9,297 bases of DNA, taken from Methanobacterium sp. UBA8 (GTDB lineage Archaea > Methanobacteriota > Methanobacteria > Methanobacteriales > Methanobacteriaceae). Shown here one piece after another: positions 1 through 7,533 of the stretch. The notes beneath the pieces are model-generated. The model was not told the origin of the DNA and ran no database searches. It was given only the letters and a program-made list of their open reading frames with translations. Within the stretch, counting starts at the first letter, position 1. Every line of letters begins with the position of its first letter. The position numbers and the translations under genes were made by a program. The DNA lies in NCBI GenBank assembly GCA_002509665.1, contig DADN01000201.1, positions 1-9,297 of the forward strand, read 5' to 3'.

Positions 1-246
1 ATTCACATTATATGATTAAAAAACATTTAAGTGAATATAATATCCTATAAATCTTTTTAGTATTTATTTAGAAAAGTTTGTATAGATTTACCAGTTATTC
101 AGATACATTTAAGTAGTTCTGAGATTGTTTCTTCTTTTAATTCAGAAACAGTTAATTTATTCTATAATCCCTACATAAATCTTTATTTAAGCTTGAAATT
201 GCTCCCCAAATCTTTTAAAAGCAATGTGAAACTATAGAACTAAAAG

Positions 247-255
247 TTTAAATAT
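247..255 (+). promoter_or_regulatory. TATA-like box for the candidate small RNA
   Basis: TTTAAATAT resembles an archaeal box A. Its centre is about 27 bases upstream of the first base of the long-range stem that starts near 278-280. That spacing is what TBP/TFB-directed initiation would give if transcription began at the base of the stem. Such A+T-rich matches also occur by chance in this sequence, so the support is the spacing, not the motif alone. Confidence 0.35.
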
Positions 256-277
256 CTAGATCAAGATAACATTTTAT

Positions 278-350
278 GAGTCAGGGCACTATTATTCCAA
301 TCAATGTTTAAAACCTCAATTAAACTTGTCTGCCCTGGCTTTTTACTTTT
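278..350 (+). ncRNA. Candidate small structured RNA of unknown family
   Basis: The arms GTCAGGGCA (280-288) and TGCCCTGGC (331-339) form nine base pairs, one of them G-U, and A279-T340 can extend the stem. The G-U pair works only in the + strand transcript; in the reverse transcript it becomes a C-A mismatch. Inside, CAA (302-304) plus GTTTAA (306-311) pairs with TTAAAC plus TTG (320-328) around one bulged base and an eight-base loop. The internal loop between the helices is very asymmetric, about 13 bases against 2. The outer stem runs straight into TTTTTACTTTTATTTT, a termination-like T tract, and a TATA-like box lies at the right distance upstream. I see no C/D box pair and no ACA tail, so it is not an obvious snoRNA-type guide. 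It could instead be a terminator of a gene outside the window, but no + strand gene lies in the preceding 280 bases. Confidence 0.4.
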
Positions 351-444
351 ATTTTGCAGATAATAATTAAAAATATTCTTTTAAAAGAACATTCTTAGAA
401 ATTAAGTTCAATTTTAGGTGTTGTTTAACTAAAAATCAACAAAT

Positions 445-1590
<1,146 letters not shown>

Positions 1591-1634
1591 TTTATCTCAC
1601 TGGTTTAGAATTAAGTTTCAAATAACCATATTGG

Positions 1635-1643
1635 ATTTAAATA
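1635..1643 (-). promoter_or_regulatory. TATA-like box upstream of the DUF763 gene
   Basis: On the minus strand the sequence reads TATTTAAAT. It would place a transcription start near 1614, leaving a leader of about 24 bases before the ATG at 1590. The ribosome-binding sequence in that leader is weak (GTGAGAT). The motif is low in information in this A+T-rich gap. Confidence 0.3.
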
Positions 1644-1662
1644 ATAAATGCTTATCCTAAGA

Positions 1663-1733
1663 GCATGTGAAAATTAAAAATTTTGGCAACATGCAAAAAT
1701 CTCCGATTTTTGCTGTTACAACAAAGATTTTGT
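1663..1733. repeat. Cluster of three short hairpins (palindromic repeat, locus 1)
   Basis: Three perfect inverted repeats stand in a row: AAAATT/AATTTT (1670-1684, loop AAA), GCAAAAATC/GATTTTTGC (1693-1713, loop TCC) and ACAAA/TTTGT (1721-1733, loop GAT). The first is also enclosed by GCATGT (1663-1668) and ACATGC (1689-1694). The larger hairpin therefore shares bases with the second, and the two are mutually exclusive. The AAAATC...GATTTT core and the three-hairpin layout match the insertion at 4092-4169. The cluster lies between nadA and the DUF763 gene. It may be a dispersed palindromic element, a processing site, or a terminator for nadA; I favour a repeat because of the second, similar locus. 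Confidence 0.6.
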
Positions 1734-1749
1734 AAACATTTGAAAAGTA

Positions 1750-1800
1750 ATTAAAAAAAATATAGTAATATCCATAAAAATAAAATTTAAAAAGAAATGA
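1750..1800 (-). terminator. U-rich transcription end of nadA
   Basis: Just past the nadA stop, the minus strand carries several T tracts, including TTTCTTTTTAAATTTTATTT and, further on, a run of eight T. Archaeal RNA polymerase commonly terminates at such tracts with or without a hairpin. No hairpin precedes the first tract. The hairpin cluster further downstream could provide a second stop. Confidence 0.4.
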
Positions 1801-1803
1801 TGT

Positions 1804-2724
1804 TTAACGCTTAGATACTTCAATCATCCTTTCGACTGCGCCCCTTGCCTTATTCGCTATTTCTTCATCAACAGTTACTACAAATTCTTCATTTACAAGG
1901 GCATTCTTGACCTTTTCAAGGGTATGGAGTTTCATAGTTTTACATATAGCTTCAGATAAAGCAGGAATAATTGTTTTATCAGGGTTTTCCCTTCTTAAAC
2001 GGGTTACAAGATCTACTTCAGTACCAATTATAAATGTTTTCTTTGGAGACTCTGCAACATGTTTAAGCATGCCCCCTGTGCTTAAAACATAATCAGCAAA
2101 TTTCTGAATTTCAGGGTCACATTCTGGATGCACTAAAATATCAGCATCAGGATATTTTTCCCTTGAAAAGAAGATGTCCCCTGTGGTAAACATCTTATGG
2201 ACATAGCAGTGCCCACCTTCAGGTATTGTAATTATTTCCTTGTCAGTTTGCTGTGAAGTATACCATGCAAGGTTCATATCTGGACCAAATAGTACTGTAT
2301 CCTCATCAAGACTGTTTACGATTTTAACGGCGTTTGATGATGTACAGAGTGTGTCTGCTTCTGCTTTTGCTTCTGCAAGTGTGTTAACATATAAAACTAC
2401 TGCTGCCCCCGGATGTCTTTTTTTTGCTTTTCTGACTTCTTCTGCAGGGAGCATGTGTGCCATTGGACATTCTGCTTGAGGGTCAGGAATTACTATCTTT
2501 TTATCAGGGTTAAGTATAGCTGCTGTTTCGGCCATGAAATCAACACCGCAGAATACTACGAGGTCTTTTCCTTCAATCTCTGATGCTTTTATGCAGAGCT
2601 CAAGTGAATCTCCCATAAAATCTGCAATTTCCTGTATATCTCCCGTTTGATAATTGTGAGCTAAGATTATTGCATTTTTCTCTTCTTTAAGTTTTATAAT
2701 TTCCTTTTGTAAATCATTCAGCAT
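1804..2724 (-). CDS. nadA: Quinolinate synthase NadA
   Basis: NadA condenses iminoaspartate with dihydroxyacetone phosphate to quinolinate in de novo NAD synthesis, using a [4Fe-4S] cluster. The 306-residue length fits the compact archaeal form. Cluster ligands are expected at Cys86 (in QAECPM), Cys173 (in GGHCYVH) and Cys261 (in EAICKTMK); the spacing of 87 and 88 residues matches the family. Other family blocks are AHNYQ near the N-terminus, GDSLELC, CGVDFMAETA, YVNTLAEAKAEAD, HPECDP and TGGML. I chose the ATG at 2724, preceded by the ribosome-binding-like GAAGGCGAT. A longer in-frame start, TTG at 2739, would lie at or before the predicted transcription start. The enzyme is cytoplasmic. 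Its partners NadC and aspartate dehydrogenase or oxidase are not in this window. Confidence 0.96.
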   Translation of the reverse strand: MLNDLQKEIIKLKEEKNAIILAHNYQTGDIQEIADFMGDSLELCIKASEIEGKDLVVFCGVDFMAETAAILNPDKKIVIPDPQAECPMAHMLPAEEVRKAKKRHPGAAVVLYVNTLAEAKAEADTLCTSSNAVKIVNSLDEDTVLFGPDMNLAWYTSQQTDKEIITIPEGGHCYVHKMFTTGDIFFSREKYPDADILVHPECDPEIQKFADYVLSTGGMLKHVAESPKKTFIIGTEVDLVTRLRRENPDKTIIPALSEAICKTMKLHTLEKVKNALVNEEFVVTVDEEIANKARGAVERMIEVSKR

Positions 2725-2758
2725 GAAAATCGCCTTCAAGTAATATTAATTAAAATTA

Positions 2759-2766
2759 GTATAAAA
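2759..2766 (-). promoter_or_regulatory. TATA-like box for nadA
   Basis: The minus strand reads TTTTATAC here, about 25 bases upstream of position 2737. This predicts a short leader that includes the GAAGGCGAT ribosome-binding sequence before the ATG at 2724. It argues against the TTG at 2739 as a start. The rest of the gap (2767-3001) is A+T-rich and holds no gene; its only other regular sequences are short palindromes such as CTGGCCAG (2863-2870). Confidence 0.4.
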
Positions 2767-2989
2767 TACAGTAATTTTGAATATAATATAATTATAAATA
2801 GTATTTGTTTCATCCAATAAATATTTAAATCTTATTATTCATGACTTAATACTGTTTGAATACTGGCCAGCATCATCATATAACCTCATAATTTCTGCAT
2901 GCACATAATAAACAGCTTAGTTAATAAGTATTTTAATCATTACTGCCCATTATTTAACTATTTATATAAAAAAATAAATATGAAAATTA

Positions 2990-3018
2990 ATTGAAAAAAA
3001 TAAAGATTATCCAATCTT
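2990..3018 (-). terminator. Hairpin plus U-tract after the phosphorylase gene
   Basis: Six bases past the stop codon, the minus strand forms AAGATT/AATCTT (3018-3013 with 3008-3003) around a GGAT loop. It is followed by TTTATTTTTTTC. This is an intrinsic-terminator layout, and rtcB has the same arrangement. Confidence 0.6.
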
Positions 3019-3022
3019 CAAA

Positions 3023-3793
3023 TTACACTTCATCTATTTTTGCACCTAACAGCGCATAGCTGCATGGGCATTCCCTTTTATCCGGAGTTTTTGCTATAGC
3101 ATCAGAAATTAATTTAACTAAATTCTCTTTTTGCCCTTCCACTACCTCAAATACTTCATCTATCGTAAGCTTGGTTGGGGATATTGATGCTGCATAATTT
3201 GACACCATACAAATACTTGCATAGCATATTTCAAGTTCTCTTGCAAGTATAGCTTCAGGTATTCCAGTCATTCCAACAACACTGCCGCCTAATTGTTTAA
3301 ACATTGCAATTTCAGCAGCAGTTTCAAACCTTGGACCTTCTGTACACACATAAACCCCATTTGGAACAACTTCGCCTGAGGATATTAAATTATTCCTTAA
3401 ATCATGACAGTAAGGTTCTGTAATGTCTATATGTACTGTTTTAGTGTCGTAAAATGTAAAAGCTCTTGTTTTTGTAAAATCAATAAAATCATGAGGTATT
3501 AAAAAATCACCAGGTTTGACAGATAGATCCAGAGATCCAACAGCATTGGTTGCTATTATCCTCTCAACACCAATTTTTTTCATTGCATAAATATTTGCCC
3601 TGTAATTAATCATATGGGGCGGATTTGCATGCCCTTTTGCATGTCTCGGCATGAATGCAATATCTTTACCATGTAATTTGAATATGCTGATCTCTGGAGA
3701 TTCACCATAAGGTGTTTCTATAATCTTAGTTTCAACGTCTTTTCCCATTTCAACGATTTCGTATATTCCTGTGCCGCCAATTATTCCTATCAT
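3023..3793 (-). CDS. mtnP: S-methyl-5'-thioinosine / thioadenosine phosphorylase (PNP/MTAP family)
   Basis: The enzyme cleaves methylthio-purine nucleosides with phosphate, giving 5-methylthioribose 1-phosphate and a free base. It recycles the by-product of polyamine synthesis and radical-SAM chemistry. The 256-residue protein has the phosphate-binding IGGTGIYE at 4-12, MPRHAKGHANPPH at 48-60, ATNAVGSL at 81-88, TEGPRFET at 151-158 and MTGIPEA at 175-181. At the base-binding site it has SNYAAS (198-203), where adenine-specific MTAPs carry aspartates (DYDCW-like). By family knowledge this favours a 6-oxopurine, so methylthioinosine is the likelier substrate, as in the methanogen salvage route through deamination. 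A CPC motif (242-244) near the C-terminus recalls the CXC disulfide of archaeal homologues. The frame is open for 44 codons upstream, but the family begins at MIGIIGGTG, so I start at 3793. The ribosome-binding site is weak. Confidence 0.92.
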   Translation of the reverse strand: MIGIIGGTGIYEIVEMGKDVETKIIETPYGESPEISIFKLHGKDIAFMPRHAKGHANPPHMINYRANIYAMKKIGVERIIATNAVGSLDLSVKPGDFLIPHDFIDFTKTRAFTFYDTKTVHIDITEPYCHDLRNNLISSGEVVPNGVYVCTEGPRFETAAEIAMFKQLGGSVVGMTGIPEAILARELEICYASICMVSNYAASISPTKLTIDEVFEVVEGQKENLVKLISDAIAKTPDKRECPCSYALLGAKIDEV

Positions 3794-3890
3794 GTTCTCA
3801 ACTTTTTCTATGATAGTTAATTGTTCTGGATACAATAATAAATAGATATGCCTTATCCTGCAAAATATAGAAATTATGGATTTTATCCAT

Positions 3891-4325
3891 TTAATATGGT
3901 TTAATCTGCTTATAATACTCTTCAAAATTATTTTTACGTTTATTACTAAAATTAGAAAGCTTTTCTTCTGAAATCTGGTTTAAATGCATTAATGGGCAGT
4001 AAATTGTGAGTGAAGTTGTTGCAGCATCTAGATCAATATTATAAATAACATCAATTTTAACGTTTTCATCTTTAATGCGAAAATCATGATTATTTAAAGC
4101 TGTCAAAATCTTGATTTTGACGCCCAAAAACTAAGCTGCAAAATTGGAAATTTTGCAGATCGAAAATCTATGATTTTCGAAAGTTTTGAGGGATTTTTCA
4201 ACTATTTCACTTTCTTCCTCATTGAGCATATCATCTCTAAAAATCAACTGAAAATCTCTTGAAACAGTTGAACCCTCATCCAATTTTTCTATGTCAAATT
4301 CCTTTAATCCTTCAAATTTTAACAT
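3891..4325 (-). pseudogene. Small gene of unknown family, split by an in-frame palindromic insertion
   Basis: From the ATG at 4325, preceded by GGAGATGA, the reading frame encodes 64 residues and meets TAG at 4131-4133. It then continues in the same frame to a stop at 3891-3893. The downstream part (in frame from the TTG at 4125-4127, 78 codons) has no ribosome-binding site, and its only early start lies inside hairpin sequence. Codons AAT CAT occur at 4170-4175 and again at 4086-4091; removing the 84 bases between these copies deletes exactly 28 codons, including the TAG. The join then reads KTFENHDFRIKDENVKID, giving an uninterrupted 116-residue protein. It would be acidic at the N-terminus (FDIEKLDEG, LNEEESEIVEKS) and rich in lysine and asparagine at the end (SNKRKNNFEEYYKQIKPY). 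I do not recognise the family. It has no membrane segment or cysteine metal motif. Today it probably makes a truncated 64-residue product, unless the amber codon is read through. A small hairpin ATGGAT/ATCCAT follows the stop at once. Confidence 0.65.
4092..4169 (-). mobile_element. 78-base palindromic element inserted in a coding sequence, flanked by a 6-base repeat
   Basis: The element lies between two AATCAT copies (minus strand; 4170-4175 and 4086-4091), as expected of a target-site duplication. It contains two perfect hairpins: CTGCAAAATT/AATTTTGCAG (4136-4158, loop three bases) and GTCAAAATC/GATTTTGAC (4102-4121, loop two bases). Its first bases, AGATTTTCGA, complete a third hairpin with the target: TCGAAAATC/GATTTTCGA (4160-4180). 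In minus-strand sense the first two hairpins are each followed by AGCTT, so they look like diverged copies of one module. The element adds 28 codons in the host frame, one of them TAG. It encodes no transposase, so if mobile it would need help in trans. Local template-switching during replication is an alternative origin. Confidence 0.6.
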
Positions 4326-4397
4326 ATTCATCTCCCACAATTAACTATTAAAAAGTAATTTTCCTTAAATATCTGGATCAAATATTCAATAATCTCA

Positions 4398-4430
4398 CTT
4401 AAATTATAATACTGAAATTAAATATATTAA
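4398..4430 (+). promoter_or_regulatory. Probable promoter region of the histidine kinase gene
   Basis: The 133-base gap between the divergent genes must hold both promoters. On the + strand, TTAAATTATAAT (4399-4410) is the better-spaced TATA candidate, predicting a start near 4430 and a leader of about 30 bases. A second box, TTAAATATAT (4418-4427), would start transcription almost at the ribosome-binding site. For the opposite gene, GATATTTAAG on the minus strand near 4362-4372 is a possible box. All are low-information matches. Confidence 0.3.
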
Positions 4431-4448
4431 TAACAAAATTTCTATTTT

Positions 4449-4456
4449 GAGGTAAT
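4449..4456 (+). promoter_or_regulatory. Ribosome-binding site of the histidine kinase
   Basis: GAGGTAAT is a strong match to the complement of the archaeal 16S rRNA tail. It lies two bases before the ATG at 4459 (about six from the GAGG core) and fixes that start. Confidence 0.7.
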
Positions 4457-4458
4457 AT

Positions 4459-7400
4459 ATGTCAAATAACACAAAAAAAATAGATCCTCTATTAAAAATT
4501 GATTTTCAAATATTTGACAGTATAGAAGAACCTTTATCTATATACAAGTTAATACATGACCAAAATGGAAATATAATAGATTTACAAGTATTATACATAA
4601 ATCCTAAATCAGAATTTAACTATATTCAAAAAAGAAACGTTATAAATAAAAAAATCAGCGAATTATATGATAGAAATGTAGTAAATCACTATCTTAAAAT
4701 AGTAAAGGATGTTATCTCTACAGGAAAAAGCAAACGCTATGAAACTTATTTTGCTCCTTTAGATAAATATTATTTAGTATTAAACTTCGTTTATAATGAT
4801 CTTTATATTTCATTAAGCGTGGACATAAGCGAGCATAAAAGGCATGAAAAATATTTAAAAGAAAGTGAGAATAGATATCAAGCTTTATTTAGAAATAATT
4901 ATGCCCCTATGCTGCTGATTAATCCAGATACAGGCAATATTATTGATGTTAATCCTGCTGCATGCTCATTTTATGGCTATAAAAAAGAAGAATTACTTAG
5001 AATGAAAATTACGGATTTAAATATTCTTACAAATGAACAGATATTTAATGAAATGCAAAAGGCAAAAGCAGAGAAAAAGAACCATTTTGTATTTAAGCAT
5101 CAGTTAGCAAGCGGTGAAATTCGAGATGTAGATACTTACAGCGGACCTATAACTGTAGGTGGCAAAAAACTTCTTTATTCTATTGTTCATGACATAACAC
5201 AGCAGAAAAGAGCTGAAAAAGATCTTCGGCATGAACGTGAGCTTCTACAAGCCATAGTTGATACAATACCTGTAATGATTACCATATATGATCCTCAAGT
5301 AGAACATATGCAGGTAAATAATGCATTTGAAGAAATTACTGGATGGAGTAATGAAGAAATTCAACATTTAGATGTTATGGAAATAGTGTATCCGGATCCA
5401 GATTATCGCCTAGAGGCTGCTGAATTTATGCGTTCTCTTTCAGGATGGAAAGATCTTACCATGACGATTAAAGATGGTTCAAAAATTGAATCATCATGGG
5501 CAAACGTGCAAATTCCAGACGGCCGCCAGGTTGGAATAGGTATTGACATTACTGAACGTAAGAAACTGGAAAATGAATTAAAACAGTCACGGGATCGTCT
5601 TGAAGAACAGGTTAAGGAACGCACTGCAGAACTTGAAGAGTCATATAAATCTTTAAAAGAAAGCGAGTTAAAAGCTAAAGAACAGGCTGATTTACTGGAT
5701 ATTACCCATGAAGCGATTTTTGTCAGGGACATTACTGATAAAATCAGTTTCTGGAATAAAGGTGCAGAAGAACTTTATGGATGGAGTAAAAAAGAAGCTC
5801 TGGGCAAAATCCTTCAAAAATTACTTCAGACCGAGTACCCTAAACCCCTTGAAGAAATTAAAAATAAAGTTTTAAGTAGAGGTAGATGGGATGGAGAATT
5901 AACTCATACCAAACGAGATGGAACTAAAATTAATGTTTTAAGCAGGTGGTCTTTACAAAAAGACAATTTAAATAATCCTATTGGATTTATGGAAGTAAAT
6001 ACAGATATTACAGAACAAAAAGAAGCTTTAAAGAAACTAAAAGAAAATGAAGAGAAGTACCGTGAACTGGTGGAAAATGCAAATAGTATTATCATCAGAC
6101 TCGATAAAAAAGGAAACATAAGTTTCTTCAATGAATTTGCAGAGGCATTTTTTGGTTTTAGAGAAGATGAAGTTAAAGGAAGAAATATATTGGGCACAAT
6201 AGTTCCAAAATCTGAATCAAATGGTAGAGACCTTCAAGAACTCATGAACAAAATAATATCCGACCCTGAAAATTATAGCTATGTTGAAAATGAAAATATA
6301 ACCAAAAATGGAAAAAGAGTCTGGGTTTCATGGACAAATAAAGGTATTTTTAATAAAAAAGGAGAATTACAAGGGATTTTGAGTATAGGTACCGATGTTA
6401 CAAAACGTAAAAAAGCAGAAAATAATTTAAAAAGAAGCGAAACCATTCTCCAGGAAGCAACCAGGCTTTCAAAGGTTGGAGCTTATGAATGGGATATTAA
6501 AAAGAATAGATTTATTTTTTCAAAGGAATGGAGACGAATTCACGGCGTTGAAGAAAAATATCTCCCATCAGAAGAATTAATGAAAATATCTCATCCAGAA
6601 GATATCCCCCACGTTAAAAAAGCATTAAATGATGCTTTAGAAGATACAAAGCAATATAACATTGAACATCGTATTATCAATCAGCTCAATGGTGAAATTA
6701 GATATATCCATGCTATGGGAAAAGTCTTGAAAGATGAAGAGGGCCATCCTATTAAAATGTATGGTGTAGCAGACGATATCACAGAAAGTAAACTAGCAGA
6801 AATAGAACGAGAAAATTTAATAAAAAATTTGAAGCGATCAAACGAAGAATTAAGGCAGTTTGCTTATATTACAAGCCATGATTTACAGGAACCACTTAGA
6901 ACTATGAGCAGTTATGCAGGACTTCTAAAACACCGCTATGAAGGTCAGCTGGATCCGGATGCGGATGATTTTATTGAGTTTATGGTAAGCGGTGCAGCAA
7001 GAATGAAGAGCATGATTCAAGGACTGCTCGATTATTCGCGTGTTGGAACTCATGGTAATGAATTCAATAATTTTAATAGTGAAGAAGCATTAAATAACAC
7101 TTTACATGATTTAGTGTCGTATATTAAAGAAAACAATGCTGAAATAACATATGATAAGCTTCCAGTAATCTATGCAGATAAAGATCAAATTGCACGAGTA
7201 TTCCAGAATTTAATTGGAAACTCAATTAAATTCCATAAAAAAGATGAAACTCCCAGAATACATGTTTCAGCTCAAAAAAAGGATAATGAATATGTATTCT
7301 CAGTTAGCGACAACAGCATAGGGATGGAACCAGAATATACTGATAAAATATTTGAAATTTTTAAGAGGTTACACTCAATTGGAAAGTATGAGGGGGCAGG

Positions 7401-7515
7401 AATAGGCCTTGCCATAGTTAAACGGATAATTGACCGTCATGGGGGTCGAGTTTGGGTTAGATCAGAGTTAGGTAGAGGTTCGACTTTCTATTTTACTATA
7501 CCATTAACCCAATGA
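4459..7515 (+). CDS. Multi-PAS sensor histidine kinase, soluble
   Basis: This 1018-residue kinase has no transmembrane segment or signal peptide, so it should sense an intracellular cue. An N-terminal PAS-like region (about 13-125) is followed by PAS modules at about 137-250, 260-368, 408-520, 532-652 and 662-780. They are joined by the usual DIT-linker sequences (HDITQQK, IDITERK, TDITEQK, TDVTKRK, DDITESK). A charged coiled coil (about 368-410) separates the third and fourth. The dimerisation domain carries the H-box SHDLQEPLRTM with His807 as the expected phosphorylation site. The ATPase domain has the N-box QNLIGNSIKFHK (Asn917, Asn921), G1 box DNSIGM (951-956), F-box FEIFKRL and G2 box GAGIGLAIV. 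The H-box type resembles phytochrome-related kinases common in Methanobacteriales. The first glycine of the DxGxG G1 motif is serine. No receiver domain or response regulator gene adjoins it, so it is an orphan here. Its ligand and any PAS cofactor are unknown. Confidence 0.93.
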   Translation: MSNNTKKIDPLLKIDFQIFDSIEEPLSIYKLIHDQNGNIIDLQVLYINPKSEFNYIQKRNVINKKISELYDRNVVNHYLKIVKDVISTGKSKRYETYFAPLDKYYLVLNFVYNDLYISLSVDISEHKRHEKYLKESENRYQALFRNNYAPMLLINPDTGNIIDVNPAACSFYGYKKEELLRMKITDLNILTNEQIFNEMQKAKAEKKNHFVFKHQLASGEIRDVDTYSGPITVGGKKLLYSIVHDITQQKRAEKDLRHERELLQAIVDTIPVMITIYDPQVEHMQVNNAFEEITGWSNEEIQHLDVMEIVYPDPDYRLEAAEFMRSLSGWKDLTMTIKDGSKIESSWANVQIPDGRQVGIGIDITERKKLENELKQSRDRLEEQVKERTAELEESYKSLKESELKAKEQADLLDITHEAIFVRDITDKISFWNKGAEELYGWSKKEALGKILQKLLQTEYPKPLEEIKNKVLSRGRWDGELTHTKRDGTKINVLSRWSLQKDNLNNPIGFMEVNTDITEQKEALKKLKENEEKYRELVENANSIIIRLDKKGNISFFNEFAEAFFGFREDEVKGRNILGTIVPKSESNGRDLQELMNKIISDPENYSYVENENITKNGKRVWVSWTNKGIFNKKGELQGILSIGTDVTKRKKAENNLKRSETILQEATRLSKVGAYEWDIKKNRFIFSKEWRRIHGVEEKYLPSEELMKISHPEDIPHVKKALNDALEDTKQYNIEHRIINQLNGEIRYIHAMGKVLKDEEGHPIKMYGVADDITESKLAEIERENLIKNLKRSNEELRQFAYITSHDLQEPLRTMSSYAGLLKHRYEGQLDPDADDFIEFMVSGAARMKSMIQGLLDYSRVGTHGNEFNNFNSEEALNNTLHDLVSYIKENNAEITYDKLPVIYADKDQIARVFQNLIGNSIKFHKKDETPRIHVSAQKKDNEYVFSVSDNSIGMEPEYTDKIFEIFKRLHSIGKYEGAGIGLAIVKRIIDRHGGRVWVRSELGRGSTFYFTIPLTQ

Positions 7516-7516
7516 C

Positions 7517-7533
7517 TACATAAAAAAAATAAA
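7517..7533 (-). terminator. U-tract after the membrane-protein gene
   Basis: Immediately past the stop of the convergent minus-strand gene, that strand reads TTTATTTTTTTTATG. This is a plain T-tract terminator without a hairpin. The two stop codons are only 18 bases apart, so kinase transcripts on the + strand must end inside the opposing gene. A run of six T (within 7551-7558) is a candidate. Confidence 0.4.

Larger units (their letters stand above)
1..444. other. Non-coding stretch left of the DUF763 gene
   Basis: No protein gene is supported here. The sequence is extremely A+T-rich and has stops in all frames. The best coding-like stretch is about 20 codons on the minus strand (roughly 99-161), with no start codon and no ribosome-binding site. 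The only organised structure is the + strand hairpin region at 278-350, listed separately. A weak inverted repeat ATTGCT/AGCAAT lies near 195-230, too short to interpret. Confidence 0.6.

Noticed and set aside
99..161. Minus-strand stretch reading LTVSELKEETISELLKCI before a stop
   Set aside because: It looks protein-like but is only about 20 codons with no start or ribosome-binding site. It might be a gene remnant, but cannot be supported.
276..311. 11-codon ORF MSQGTIIPINV inside the candidate small RNA
   Set aside because: It is too short, has no ribosome-binding site, and its start codon is at the predicted transcription start. The structure explains the sequence better.
2725..2739. TTG start for nadA at 2739
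   Set aside because: The predicted transcription start falls near it, and GAAGGCGAT lies correctly placed for the ATG at 2724.
2863..2903. Palindromes CTGGCCAG and TGCATGCA in the gap between nadA and the phosphorylase
   Set aside because: Single short palindromes with no spacing relation to a promoter. They are expected by chance or as restriction-site-like sequences.
3794..3925. 44-codon N-terminal extension of the phosphorylase frame
   Set aside because: The family begins at MIGIIGGTG. The extension overlaps the end of the upstream split gene, has no family similarity and no good ribosome-binding site.
4131..4133. TAG as a pyrrolysine or read-through codon
   Set aside because: The TAG lies inside an inserted hairpin element and not at a conserved protein position. 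No pyl genes are in the window, and pyrrolysine is not typical of Methanobacteriales. Interruption is the simpler reading.
5403..6197. Antisense open frames inside the kinase gene
   Set aside because: They are low-complexity, Ser/Leu/Phe-rich translations of the complement of an A-rich coding strand, without start signals.
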